This document shows positions 53,269 through 62,985 of a stretch of 64,000 bases of DNA, piece after piece (position 1 is the first letter of the stretch; every line of letters starts with the position of its first letter). The stretch comes from Halobaculum gomorrense (GTDB taxonomy: Archaea > Halobacteriota > Halobacteria > Halobacteriales > Haloferacaceae), in assembly GCF_900129775.1 (NCBI RefSeq), contig NZ_FQWV01000003.1:372001-436000 (forward strand). Reading direction: 5' to 3'. The position numbers were made by a program, and so were the translations under genes. The notes beneath the pieces are model-generated. The model was not told where the DNA came from. It was given only the letters and a program-made list of their open reading frames with translations, and made no database searches.

Positions 53269-55840
53269 CGTCGATCACCAGATCTCGGGCGTCGACGCGA
53301 TCCCAGTTCGGACCGTCTTCGTGGGTGCAGACGGGGAAGCCCTCCTTCCGATATGCAGCGAGGCGCTCGCGTTGGTCGGTGACGAACGCTTCGAAGGCGT
53401 TCAGGTCCTCCGTGAGATAGCGCTCGCCCACGAGGCCGTCGATATCCTCGACCGCCGAGCGACAGCCGCGTTCGACGTACATCGTGTCGTTGACGCGGGG
53501 TTTGGTGTACTCGATGAACGACTGGATGATCGCCTCCCGTCGCTCCGGGTCGACTCCCTCACGTGGGAGGTCGTGTGCCTCGAAGAACTCGCGGTACGCG
53601 TCGTAGCCAAGCGGGTCGAGTGCTTTCACGCGGTCGTTCGAGTCGACGTAGTCGGTGACCGCGTCGAACGTCTCGCGGCGGGCGGCGAACTCGCCGAACG
53701 TACACGGCAGGTACTCGACTGAGGTAACCAGATCGGCGAGCGGGACAGTGTCGCCACGGGCGAGTTGCGTGTCGTGTTCGAGGAGGTGGACGAATCGGAT
53801 CTCCAGTGGCTGGCCGGGGGTTTCACGGCGGTGCTGGGCGAGATACGCCGCCGCTTGAAAGTTCGGCTCGTCGTGCAGTGGGTCGAGTGACGCCTGTTGG
53901 CGCAGTTTGCTGGGCGACGACTGCGAGCCGGTTTTGTAGTCGATGAGTGCCGTCTGTGAGTGGAGTAGGTCGACAAAGCCGTGGAGTCCGATGCCGGGGG
54001 CTTGGAACCACCGCTCGGTGAGTGAGGAGTCGACAGTGAGTCCCAGCCGTTCGGCGAGGCGATTGGACTGCGAGCGGTCGCTGTAGCTCTCGTACGGTGT
54101 CTCGGTCGGTGGATGCGCGTCCAGGTATCGCTGTATCGTCTCGAGTGCAAGCACGCACTGCGTCCGTTCGACTCGTTCGCGGGCCGTCGTCGCGTACGCA
54201 CGGATCTGTTCGAGCATCGCGTCGATGACCGCATCGTGGTGCTCGCGAACCGCCCCCGGATGCGTGACACACAGCTCTGCGGCCTCGTGGATCACGGTAC
54301 CGCGGGCCATCGAGATCGTCGTCGGTGACTCGACCAGTCGGTGGAAAAACTCCGCACGGGGACAGTTGGCCAACCGCTGGAGCGTGGACTGACTGATCGT
54401 CGCCGGTAGCTCGGGATCCGTGTCCGGCCTGTCGGGGGCGACGAACGGCGTCCCGACGCTCTCACGCGTCGCGTCGGCACCGTGGGTCGTGTGCGGCAGG
54501 TCACTGAACGACTCGACGGAGTGTTCGACGAGGTCTTGGAAGTACACACACGGGGTGGTGTTTGCGTCGGCCTGCGATGCTTGCACGAGGAAGTGTCGCT
54601 CCTGCCCGTTCTGGAGGAGGATCTCGAAGCGGTCGAGATCCTGCTGGACGTGTTCGACCGGGTCGACCCACGGTCTGTCCGGGGGTTGCTGGGCCCAGCC
54701 ATCTCCTAACCCAAGATAGAACACGACCGGGCGATCGATGTAGCTGGTCGCAGCGCCGTCAGTGAGCAATACACCCTCGTTCGGCTGGTCGGCCGGGATA
54801 TCGAACGACTCGAGATAGTACCGGAGTCGAGTGAGTCGCTGGGGCGTGAACGCTGTTGAGAGGAGACCGAGCCTGGCGCACTCCTCGCGAAGTCGCGTGA
54901 GTGAACTCTCGGCGGCTCGTTCGTACGTCGCTATCGCGTCGTCGACAGTGCCAGTGTGGAGCGTATCGACGAACCGTTCGTAGGCAGGGCCGACATCAAC
55001 ACGATCGACGCGTCGGTGATCGGCTGCCCTGTCGAGATCGACGCCGAGCCGTTCGACGAGCGGGCGCAAGTCGGCGACGCGCAGATCACTGCCAGTGAAG
55101 ACCGCCTCGGCAAGCCGAAGGAAGGTCCGAATGTCGGGGTCATCGATGAAGCCCGGCCCGCCTTGATACGGGATGCCGGCCGTCTCGAGTGCGGACTCGA
55201 CGAGTGGGCTGAAGAGACTCGACTCGTCGAGGACGATGCCGACGGCCTCGCCAGTGTGCGTATCGAGTTGCGTGATAAGCGCGTCGACGATCGCCGTAGT
55301 CGAGGGGAAAATGTGTACCTGTGGGAGGGAGGTCGTGTCACCGGTGAAGGGATCGACCTGTTGGTAGGAATCGGGGAGGAGCGTTCGATCGAGTGGACTC
55401 AGTCCCGCCTCGTTGATCACCGCCAGATCGGTGCTGTCGGGGAGTGTCGTGGCTTCGAGGTCGTGGTAACTCGAGTCGGTCTCATGGAGGATATCACGGG
55501 CGGTGTGGAACTGCGGCGTATCGAACTCCGGGTAGTCGGTGATCGTGTCGAGTGACCCGGTTGCGTCCCAACACTGGAGGCAGCGATCGAGCGCCCGGTG
55601 GGCCTGCTTCCACGTGAGGTCCGTCTGGGTGATGAGCTCGGTGAACAAGCGACGGCGGTCACTGGGAACGAACTCGTTTGCGGCGTGACTTCGCGGCGTC
55701 GCACTGGCGCGACCGAGGCGCGGGGTACTGGTGTGTCGGTCGAGCGCAAGCGTGAGTGGTGGGTCCGCAGAGAGTGTGAGGTCGGCCTCACGCGTTTCGG
55801 CAGCGAGGGTATCGATGGATTTTGCCTCCCGAAGTGGCAC
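53261..55840 (-). CDS. PD-(D/E)XK nuclease family protein (AddB-like)
   Basis: 859 residues from GTG 55840, preferred because the conserved start PLREAKSIDTLAAETREA follows directly and a stop lies four codons upstream. The N-terminal two thirds are helicase-like without an intact Walker A. The C-terminus has NCPRAEFFHRL, HGFVDLLHS and ALIDYKTGS, the RecB nuclease motifs. Only scattered Cys are seen, so an AddB-type iron-sulfur cluster is not evident. It pairs with the AddA-like gene and is divergent from the methyltransferase. Confidence 0.88.
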   Translation of the reverse strand: MPLREAKSIDTLAAETREADLTLSADPPLTLALDRHTSTPRLGRASATPRSHAANEFVPSDRRRLFTELITQTDLTWKQAHRALDRCLQCWDATGSLDTITDYPEFDTPQFHTARDILHETDSSYHDLEATTLPDSTDLAVINEAGLSPLDRTLLPDSYQQVDPFTGDTTSLPQVHIFPSTTAIVDALITQLDTHTGEAVGIVLDESSLFSPLVESALETAGIPYQGGPGFIDDPDIRTFLRLAEAVFTGSDLRVADLRPLVERLGVDLDRAADHRRVDRVDVGPAYERFVDTLHTGTVDDAIATYERAAESSLTRLREECARLGLLSTAFTPQRLTRLRYYLESFDIPADQPNEGVLLTDGAATSYIDRPVVFYLGLGDGWAQQPPDRPWVDPVEHVQQDLDRFEILLQNGQERHFLVQASQADANTTPCVYFQDLVEHSVESFSDLPHTTHGADATRESVGTPFVAPDRPDTDPELPATISQSTLQRLANCPRAEFFHRLVESPTTISMARGTVIHEAAELCVTHPGAVREHHDAVIDAMLEQIRAYATTARERVERTQCVLALETIQRYLDAHPPTETPYESYSDRSQSNRLAERLGLTVDSSLTERWFQAPGIGLHGFVDLLHSQTALIDYKTGSQSSPSKLRQQASLDPLHDEPNFQAAAYLAQHRRETPGQPLEIRFVHLLEHDTQLARGDTVPLADLVTSVEYLPCTFGEFAARRETFDAVTDYVDSNDRVKALDPLGYDAYREFFEAHDLPREGVDPERREAIIQSFIEYTKPRVNDTMYVERGCRSAVEDIDGLVGERYLTEDLNAFEAFVTDQRERLAAYRKEGFPVCTHEDGPNWDRVDARDLVIDDV

Positions 55841-56019
55841 GAGTTTGCCTCACGGAGGCGCTGTTTCAATGTGTCGTCGTGGTGGGCGCTGCGGGTCCAC
55901 ACAAGCTGCCTGTGTCTGTACAGCGTTGCGTTGGCTTCTGGTTACTCTGCCATCACGGATAGTCCAAGCCCCGGACCCCCTGCCTTCTTGACGATTGCGT
56001 TACGGCTAGGCGGTATCGA

Positions 56020-59000
56020 ATGAGCCGGGCCACCCTCGGGGCCACGCCCTACCGCAACTCGGACCTCTTCTCGGGGTACTATCTCGACGAGCGCGTCGAC
56101 GACCTCGACGCCTGGGACTGCGACGATGAGGCCCAAGCCGCCTTCGCGGAACTCCAACACCTGTGGGAACTGGAAGGCGAACTCGTCGCCTCCTACAAAG
56201 AGGACGAACTGCTCGACTCGTGGATCGACGAAGTGCTGGACATCCTCGGGTTCGGCACGCTTTCGGAGACGACGCTCCCGGACAGCGAGGGGTACAACGA
56301 CCGCCTCCTGTTCGAATCCGACGAGACACGCCGCGACGCCAGCATCCGCAAGCGCGACGGCGACCGCGACGCGATGTACTCGCTCGCCTCGGCAGTCCTC
56401 GAAGCCAAGCAGTGGGACGCCGATTTCACCAAGCGCTTCGCGGAGACGCGCTCGTATCGCGACGCCTCCCACCAGATCAAATACTACCTCGAACACACAC
56501 CTGAGCGACTGGAGTGGGGCATCCTCACCGACGGCAAGACGTGGCGCCTCTACGGGACGAAAGACTACGCGACCGAGACCTACTACGAGGTCAACCTGCC
56601 CGAACTCCTCGAGTCGGGCGATCTTGAGCAGTTCAAGTACTTCTATGCGTTCTTCCGGCCGGCCGCGTTCCGCGAGACGGCGGGCACAACGTTCCTCGAA
56701 ACCGTCTGGAACGAATCGGAGACAGCCGCACAGGAGCTCGGCGAGGATCTTCAGGACAACGTTTTCACCGCGCTGCGCATCCTCGGCGAGGGCTTCGTCG
56801 AGACAAATGATCTCGATATCGACGCAGAGGACGAGGAAGCGCTGAGCGAAGAGGAGCTGAAAGAGCAGTCGCTCGTCCTCCTGTATCGGCTGATGTTCGT
56901 GTTATATGCCGAGTCGCGCCACCTCATCAGTCCCGACGAGCCCGCTCGCGAGGCCGAGTTCAACGAACACTTCAGCCTCGACCAACTGCGCCAAGAGATC
57001 CACGAGGATATCGACGCGGGCGATTCCTTCGACGAGTACAGCGAGTACTCGACGTCGATGTGGAGCCGCCTCCAGGACCTGTTCGGACTCATCGACTCCG
57101 GCGAGGAGTCGCTGGGCATCCCGCCGTACAACGGCGGGCTGTTCGACGACGAGGAGCACGCGTTCCTCGCGAACAACGAGGTCGCCGATCGGTACATCGC
57201 CGAGGTCGTCTACCGACTGGGGACGACGACCGCCGACGACGGCGATGGGTACGTGCTCGCCGACTACGCCGACCTCGATACCCGGCACTTGGGGACGATC
57301 TACGAGGGCCTGCTCGAACACGAGTTCCGCATCGCCCCCGAGCAGTACGCCGCCGTGTCTGAGGACGGCGGGCAGGTGTGGAAGCCTGCGACGGAGGTGA
57401 GCGTCGCTGACGCCATCGAGACGGTCGAGGCAGGCGAGTTGTACGTCGTGAACGACGACGGCGAGCGCAAAGCCACTGGGGCCTACTACACGCCCGACTA
57501 CGTCGTCGCGTACATCGTCGAGGAGACGATCGATCCGCTCGTCGACGAGATCAAAGAGGATATCCGCGAGGAGGAAGGGCTCGAACCCGGCGACAAGGGG
57601 TACATTGCTCCGTTCTTGGAGCAGATCCGCGAGTTGACCGTGCTCGACCCGGCGATGGGGTCGGGGCACTTCCTCACGAAGGCGACCGGCTACCTCACCG
57701 AGCAGGTGATGGAGGTCATCCGCCAGCAGGAGATCCAGAGCTACGACGAACAGGACATCCGGCGGATCATCGCCCGCGAGTGCATCTATGGGGTGGACAT
57801 CAACGGGATGGCCGTCGAGTTGGCGAAGCTGTCGATGTGGCTGGAGACGCTCGCGACCGACCAGCCGCTCGCGTTCCTCGACCACCACCTGAAGGATGGG
57901 AACTCGCTGGTGGGCTCGGACATCACCGAAGTGCTGTCTGATGATAGCGCCCAGGAAGGCGGACAGTTGACGCTTACGCAGGTGTTCGCGAAGGCACGTC
58001 GGGATACGCTCGAGCACGTGATGGAACTCATGTCGGAGCTGCTGGCCATCGACAACGAGACGCTCGCGGACATCAAGTCGATGGAGGAGACGTACGACGA
58101 GATCCGCTCGGACCCGCTGTACGGGCGGCTGTTCGAGTTGGCGAACGTCCACACCGCCGAGCAGTTCGGGCTGGACGTGCCCGACGGCGTGTACGAGCAG
58201 ATGGCCGGTGCGATCGAAGACGAGAGCGAGTGGGCCGACGTGCGGGAGGAGGATTGGTTCCGGAGTGCGCAGGCGCTGGCTGAGGCGGAGGACTTCTTCC
58301 ACTGGGAACTGGAGTATCCCGAGGTATTCTTCGGGATTGATGGGGAGAAACGGGCTGATGGGGGGTTCGATGCGGTTGTTGGGAATCCGCCGTACCTAGG
58401 CACTACCCACCTATTGGAGAAATATAAGAGCTACTACAAGAGCCAATTCGAGTCTTCAACTGGAAAGTGGGACCTCTATTGTCTGTTTACAGAGAAAGGA
58501 GAGCAACTGATCTCTGGACGTCTAGGATATATCCAGCCGACAATGTTCACGCGGAGGGCGTACGGCCGTGGACTGAGGAGCTACATTCTGCAGTCAAATT
58601 CTGTTCTGGAACGTATTGTGGATCTAACGGAATATCAAGTATTTGAGGGAGCTACCAATTATGTCGGTATATTCATTCTAGAAAAGGGAACAGCAAGTGG
58701 TGTCATAGACGTTCTCCCTGTCAGGTCTGCCTCCGAATTAGTTAATCGCGTCTATAGCAGCAGATATACTGTGGAAATTTCTGATTTAGATTCGGAGGCC
58801 TGGCCAATCATTCCCCCGAACGTTCGGATGCTATTGGAGAAGACAAGTGCCCGCAACCGTACACTCTCTGAAATCACAGATGTAATGTCAGAAGGAATCA
58901 AAACCGGTTATAACGATGCCTTCGTTCTAAGTCGTGAAAGGGCCGAGGACTTAGGCATTGAGTCAGCTGTGCTAAGGTCCTTTTTGAAGGGTAAAGACAT

Positions 59001-60135
59001 TAAGAGATACGTCAAGTGCCAGACTGAATTGGTCTGTATTTATCCATACGACGACGGTTCCGTATTTTCTGAGGCAGAGTTTGTTGACAGGTTCCCTAAT
59101 GCCTATGACCATCTCAAACAGTACCATGCTGATCTTGAATCCAGACCCTCTGTTGGGTCCGGGAAACGGAACTGGTATGAGTTGGAACGTGAAAGGGAGC
59201 CAAGGATATACACATCACCAAAAATTCTGTCTCCCGATGTATCTAATCAGAACAATTTCGCATTCGATGAGGACCAACAGCACCATTTCAATACCAAGGT
59301 GAAATCAATAATTCTTGACGATAGTCACACATCACTCACGCATAAACAACTTCTCGGGTTACTGAATTCCAGTTTACTTGAATACCTGTACCGAGGAATT
59401 TCTCCCCCAAAGAGAGGAGGATATCGAGCATACAAACCAGCGGTCCTTTCGAAACTCCCTGTGCCAGATTCTGCTCCTCATCGGCTTGAGGAGAGTGTGG
59501 TCCATATGCTCAATTCAAGAGAAGAGCTTAGAATCCTGAATCAAAACCTGGTTGACCATCTTGGAACCTACGGTGAAGGTTTCAAAGTTGCAGAATTCGG
59601 CCTGACCCAACCCCCAGAGAACGCAGCTGACTCCATCCTCCAAGAAACAACCGAACAAAAACCGAACCTCCGCGTCGGCCACGCAGAAGTCATCCGCGAG
59701 GCCGACACCACGGTCGAGGTCCGCCTCACCGCTCGCTACAAACCCGACGACGAAGACGCACACGAGACGGACCAGTGGGGCTACACGGAGACGGACCCAC
59801 TCCCAGCGATGCGAATCACGGACCTCACCGAAACCGAAGCGGATCTCATCGAGGCGTTCGTTCCGGTCGCCGTCGACGAGGCGGGCGGGTTCGCCGGCTT
59901 CCGTGAGACCGCGACGAAGACGAACTCGCTGGTGGACCGGCTCCGTGGGCTGACGCTGCCTGTGGTTGAGGACGTTCGCGACGGACTGGAGAGCTACATC
60001 GAGACGCAAGAGCGGGCTGAGGAACTGGAAGAGCAGATCGAGCGAACTGACGAGTTGATCGACGAAATCGTCTACGAGCTGTACGGGCTGACCGACGAAG
60101 AAATCGAGATCGTCGAGGAGGCGGTCGGGGAGTGA
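56020..60135 (+). CDS. Eco57I-like DNA methyltransferase/type IIG restriction-modification protein
   Basis: 1371 residues. An N-terminal PD-(D/E)XK-like region (ILTDGKTWRLYGTKD) precedes the amino-methyltransferase core with motif I DPAMGSGHFL (residue 543) and motif IV NPPY (residue 789), so it should make N6-methyladenine. Right after NPPY, from about 58390 to 59640 (residues 791-1206), base use changes: one 60-base line has 38% and another 50% GC, against 68% in a line at 57841. This is the target-recognition region. The last 165 residues return to high GC and end in a coiled coil. The gene is divergent from the AddA/AddB-like pair. Confidence 0.9.
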   Translation: MSRATLGATPYRNSDLFSGYYLDERVDDLDAWDCDDEAQAAFAELQHLWELEGELVASYKEDELLDSWIDEVLDILGFGTLSETTLPDSEGYNDRLLFESDETRRDASIRKRDGDRDAMYSLASAVLEAKQWDADFTKRFAETRSYRDASHQIKYYLEHTPERLEWGILTDGKTWRLYGTKDYATETYYEVNLPELLESGDLEQFKYFYAFFRPAAFRETAGTTFLETVWNESETAAQELGEDLQDNVFTALRILGEGFVETNDLDIDAEDEEALSEEELKEQSLVLLYRLMFVLYAESRHLISPDEPAREAEFNEHFSLDQLRQEIHEDIDAGDSFDEYSEYSTSMWSRLQDLFGLIDSGEESLGIPPYNGGLFDDEEHAFLANNEVADRYIAEVVYRLGTTTADDGDGYVLADYADLDTRHLGTIYEGLLEHEFRIAPEQYAAVSEDGGQVWKPATEVSVADAIETVEAGELYVVNDDGERKATGAYYTPDYVVAYIVEETIDPLVDEIKEDIREEEGLEPGDKGYIAPFLEQIRELTVLDPAMGSGHFLTKATGYLTEQVMEVIRQQEIQSYDEQDIRRIIARECIYGVDINGMAVELAKLSMWLETLATDQPLAFLDHHLKDGNSLVGSDITEVLSDDSAQEGGQLTLTQVFAKARRDTLEHVMELMSELLAIDNETLADIKSMEETYDEIRSDPLYGRLFELANVHTAEQFGLDVPDGVYEQMAGAIEDESEWADVREEDWFRSAQALAEAEDFFHWELEYPEVFFGIDGEKRADGGFDAVVGNPPYLGTTHLLEKYKSYYKSQFESSTGKWDLYCLFTEKGEQLISGRLGYIQPTMFTRRAYGRGLRSYILQSNSVLERIVDLTEYQVFEGATNYVGIFILEKGTASGVIDVLPVRSASELVNRVYSSRYTVEISDLDSEAWPIIPPNVRMLLEKTSARNRTLSEITDVMSEGIKTGYNDAFVLSRERAEDLGIESAVLRSFLKGKDIKRYVKCQTELVCIYPYDDGSVFSEAEFVDRFPNAYDHLKQYHADLESRPSVGSGKRNWYELEREREPRIYTSPKILSPDVSNQNNFAFDEDQQHHFNTKVKSIILDDSHTSLTHKQLLGLLNSSLLEYLYRGISPPKRGGYRAYKPAVLSKLPVPDSAPHRLEESVVHMLNSREELRILNQNLVDHLGTYGEGFKVAEFGLTQPPENAADSILQETTEQKPNLRVGHAEVIREADTTVEVRLTARYKPDDEDAHETDQWGYTETDPLPAMRITDLTETEADLIEAFVPVAVDEAGGFAGFRETATKTNSLVDRLRGLTLPVVEDVRDGLESYIETQERAEELEEQIERTDELIDEIVYELYGLTDEEIEIVEEAVGE
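58390..59640 (+). other. Low-GC mosaic segment (probable exchanged target-recognition domain)
   Basis: Inside the methyltransferase gene the sequence changes abruptly to A/T-rich codons directly after the NPPY motif and returns to GC-rich codons at about residue 1206, with no break in frame. Typical lines in it are 59281-59340 (23 of 60 G or C). This fits replacement of the DNA-specificity region by recombination with a foreign allele. Confidence 0.75.
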
Positions 60136-60171
60136 GTGTGAGCCGAGTGTTGTGGAACTGAACTCCCGACG

Positions 60172-60792
60172 CTAGTCCAATCGGTCGAGGTCGCCCCGAC
60201 GTTCCCGTTGCATGATCTCTCCGACGAAGTATCGAAGTTTCCGGACCAGTTCTGCTTCCGTCTCGTATGTCTCCACCCGCAGGTCCCATCGGACCCTCGC
60301 AGAGCGGATCATCGCACTCGTCACGCTCTCCTCGTGGGCGAAGATGAGGCGATCGCCGTGAGACGGTGCGAGCGCTTCGAGGATGCTTCCCGCCTCTTCG
60401 CCAACGCCGAAGTTGTGCCCGAAGAACGGCAACACGAACGCGGTCGCATTACTACACCGTGTGAATGCGATACTCTGTGTTGCCGCATCGATCTCGTCCG
60501 TGTCGATATCGACATCAAGCGCGAGGAACGCATTCACACCCGGGTTCACACGGAGGGACCCCTGTACGCGCCGTAAGAGTGCTTGTGCCCTGTCGACCTC
60601 GTCTTTGTTCTGAAAGAGTCGCCGCAATGGCCCCGGAAGGTCTTCGACGTCGAATTCGCTGCGTTCCTCCTCGCTCAACACGTAGTTGAGGTTGAACGAC
60701 TTGTACGGCCCCATCACGTAGAACAGAAATCGGTCGTATCGAACGGCCCCCAGGCGGTCGCTGATCCGCTCTCGTGTGATATCCCCCGACAT
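60172..60792 (-). CDS. Uncharacterised protein, possible nucleoside-deoxyribosyltransferase-like fold
   Basis: 206 residues, seen in haloarchaea as a domain of unknown function. YDRFLFYVMGPYKSFNLNYV opens it. A central block AFTRCSNATAFVLPFFGHN followed by GVGEEAGSILEAL looks like the ligand loop and Glu of the deoxyribosyltransferase/TIR-like family, which process nucleotides in several defence systems. This is a pattern judgement, not a firm match. It is convergent with the methyltransferase gene and divergent from an HTH regulator over 89 bases. Confidence 0.7.
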   Translation of the reverse strand: MSGDITRERISDRLGAVRYDRFLFYVMGPYKSFNLNYVLSEEERSEFDVEDLPGPLRRLFQNKDEVDRAQALLRRVQGSLRVNPGVNAFLALDVDIDTDEIDAATQSIAFTRCSNATAFVLPFFGHNFGVGEEAGSILEALAPSHGDRLIFAHEESVTSAMIRSARVRWDLRVETYETEAELVRKLRYFVGEIMQRERRGDLDRLD

Positions 60793-60856
60793 GCACGAAT
60801 GTGCCTACGCAGAGTATATAAAAAGCAAGGTATTTGAGAGTTCTCGGCTTGAGAAC
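60793..60856. promoter_or_regulatory. Symmetric bidirectional promoter with an operator on each side
   Basis: GTATATAAAAAG at 60814-60825 is a TATA element that reads well on both strands. For the - strand gene it sits about 27 bases from the start codon, and GCAC-GAAT-GTGC (60793-60804) covers the expected start. For the + strand gene the expected start falls in GTTCTC-N5-GAGAAC (60840-60856). A repressor on either palindrome would silence one side. Confidence 0.5.
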
Positions 60857-60881
60857 GACTAAACGGTACCGGCGCGTACTG

Positions 60882-61304
60882 ATGAGTGACATGGCGACGA
60901 ACGAGACGGAGACAGTTGACAGTGGGGTTCCGGAAGATCCGGAGGATCTCCTCCCGGAGGAGAGTGTGCTCACGCTTGAGGAGTACCTCGAGATGCACGC
61001 CGCGATTGGTCACCGCACCCGCTACGAGGTCCTCTACCGTCTTGTTCACTCGGGAGCGATGAGTCCGAAGGAACTGGAACACGCGTTGGATATCGACGAC
61101 AGTACCCTTCACTACCACCTCAACAAACTCGTCGATGTGGGGCTGATCGAGAAGCGCCAGCGAACCGAGCGCGGAGAAGACGGCCTCCACACCTACTATC
61201 GGGCGACCGTCTTCGGCGAGGTGACACTCACCGAGGGCGTCGATGAGCTGATTCGTGGTGAGCGGGAGTTCGACGCACTGTACGACAGTTCGGAGCGATC
61301 GTGA
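60882..61304 (+). CDS. ArsR-like winged-helix transcriptional regulator
   Basis: 140 residues from ATG 60882; ATG 60891 is also possible. The acidic leader ends in LTLEEYLEMHAAIGHRTRYE, then a winged helix: VHSGAMSPKELEHALDIDDS and TLHYHLNKLVDVGLIEKRQR with a wing ending TYYRAT. It likely binds the palindromes in the short gap upstream and controls both itself and the divergent uncharacterised gene. Confidence 0.9.
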   Translation: MSDMATNETETVDSGVPEDPEDLLPEESVLTLEEYLEMHAAIGHRTRYEVLYRLVHSGAMSPKELEHALDIDDSTLHYHLNKLVDVGLIEKRQRTERGEDGLHTYYRATVFGEVTLTEGVDELIRGEREFDALYDSSERS

Positions 61305-61410
61305 GTGACAAATCGGGTAGCGGACGACCGACGAACTGCTGCGTGGAGAGTTCCGTGAGATAGCCGAGCAACGTCCAAACATAAAGTGCCCTTGTCGCGG
61401 ACACACTGGT

Positions 61411-61896
61411 ATGACTGACACGGAGATCGACGACGTCGACAAGGCGATCCTGTATGCACTCCAAGAAGACGCCCGGAAGATGTCGTCCGGAGACATCGCA
61501 GAGCGGACCGGCACCTCCGACAGCACTGTCCGGAAGCGGATTCAGCGTCTCGAATCCGACGGCGTGATCAAAGGGTACAGCGCCAGCGTGGACTATCAGC
61601 GATCCGGGTATCCGCTCCGAATGCTGATTTATTGTACCGCTGCGATTCCCGAACGTGGTGACATCGTGCCCGAGATTCTGGACATCGAGGGCGTCGTATC
61701 CGTCCAGGAGTTGGTCACTGGTGAACAGAACCTCCTGGTCACTGCAGTCGGCCAGATGGACAGCGATATTACACCCGTTGCACAGGAACTGCTCGATATG
61801 GGGCTGACCGTCGCCGACGAGGTCCTCGTTCGGAGCCACGAGACGACGCCGTTCGGCAAGTTCGATTCCGGGACGCAGACGGGAGACGATTCGTAG
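61411..61896 (+). CDS. Lrp/AsnC family transcriptional regulator
   Basis: 161 residues. HTH (SSGDIAERTGTSDSTVRKRI) at residues 25-50, then an AsnC ligand domain (LLVTAVGQMDSDITPVAQEL). AACATAAAGTG about 30 bases upstream is a likely TATA element. Similar regulators stand next to inorganic-carbon or proton-transporter genes in haloarchaea, as here beside a DabB-like gene, but the ligand is unknown. Confidence 0.9.
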   Translation: MTDTEIDDVDKAILYALQEDARKMSSGDIAERTGTSDSTVRKRIQRLESDGVIKGYSASVDYQRSGYPLRMLIYCTAAIPERGDIVPEILDIEGVVSVQELVTGEQNLLVTAVGQMDSDITPVAQELLDMGLTVADEVLVRSHETTPFGKFDSGTQTGDDS

Positions 61897-62078
61897 GACG
61901 TGGCCTGTTCTCGCGGTGGGAACACCCGCTCTCTGAATCGAACAGGTACGTCGATGGCTGTGTCAGCCAGCCGGTACTCCTGTGTATAAGGAACTCGACA
62001 GAGACTTCCCATCAGATAGTCTCGAGCACCGTTCACGTCCGCGTTCGCCACTGTGCAACACGCGTCGCGGACGGGCAC
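61887..62078 (-). mobile_element. Remnant of a TnpB (IS200/IS605-type) C-terminus
   Basis: The - frame reads VRDACCTVANADVNGAR, close to the TnpB end where a zinc-ribbon Cys pair precedes NADVNGAxNI, then RERVFPPREQATSYES, a frequent tail in haloarchaeal TnpB. The upstream catalytic part is absent, and the fragment overlaps the end of the Lrp gene. No TnpA or ends were found. The rest of 61897-62306 shows no gene. Confidence 0.45.
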
Positions 62079-62306
62079 CCCGTTCAACACGGTACGCCTT
62101 CCGCTCGCGACCGCACCACGAACGACCGGCCGACGGGGGAAGTTCCCGAGGGTGGTCCGTACCAACACCCCACTCAGATAACGACATGAGTTTCTGTGTG
62201 GATATATCGAACGATCCGGTAAGGTAATAATAAATCAAAGCCAAGCTGGTCGAAGAGGGGAGATGGGCGACGGTGATGGGTCCGAGTGGAATCGGGATAC
62301 CGGAGA

Positions 62307-62985
62307 ATGAACGGGAACGATCTCGAATCTGTCGTCGCGTCGGTCCAAGGCTGGGCCGGGCCTCGAAGCGACGTGGGACACGAATCGGACACGCAGACGG
62401 TGCTCCTCGTTTCGTGCTCGATGGGCAGTTGCAAGCCGGGGGCCGCTGTGGCCGGTCGACGATACCTGGAACGTCATTAGCGTTCAGACCCTCGGGAATC
62501 AGACACAGGAACCGTATGAAGGCCAACCAGTTCCGGACAGCACCATCGAACACCTCAAAACGTAGCATGACATCACAGCGGTCCTCGTTGTGAGGCACAC
62601 GAGTTGTGAGGTTCTCGAAGACGCCTATGAGCGGTGGATCGCACCCGGTTCAGAGTCACCTGCCGGGCTCGAACTGCGGTTGGACCCGCTCCGCTCGCTC
62701 GTCGAAGCGGGGTTCGAGGAGGGAGTCTTGACGGAATCGTTGCCGCTTCAGACGGTACAGCACCGACTCGTCGAGTACAACGTCCGCCAACAGGTCCGAG
62801 TTCTCCAGCAGGAACTTCCCTCCACGGTGACGGTCGCTGGCTACGTTCACGATCAAGACGGTGCGTACAGTTCGTTCCCAGATAGGTGGTATCTGGTCGC
62901 GTTCGACGGTGCGGCAGATCCGACCGCAATCCGGGCTCGTCTCCCCGACGATGCGTCGATACGTGTCGCAAGCCTACTGACCTGA
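62307..62985 (+). pseudogene. Beta-carbonic-anhydrase-like gene, broken by a frameshift and a nonsense codon
   Basis: From ATG 62307 the frame reads NGNDLESVVASVQGWAG and TVLLVSCSMGSCKPG. Near 62440 the coding pattern moves one frame to PVDDTWNVISVQTLGNQ and STIEHLKT, then TAG 62563-62565, then DITAVLVVRHTSCEVLEDAY and a continuous C-terminal part to 62985. The VSCS and VVRHTSC elements with an N-rich strand between them follow the order of beta-carbonic anhydrases (Cys, then HxxC). GTG 62590 could start only the second half. The DabB-like gene follows. Confidence 0.55.

Noticed and set aside
55841..55953. Upstream extension of the AddB-like gene (frame with VWTRSAHHDD and LKQRLREA)
   Set aside because: It needs both a stop codon bypass and a frame change; the conserved start at GTG 55840 is sufficient. 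The similarity around LREA comes from a short imperfect direct repeat.
56020..60135. BREX PglX identity of the large methyltransferase
   Set aside because: No PglZ, BrxC/PglY, BrxA, BrxB or BrxL gene is present nearby, so the Eco57I-like label is safer.
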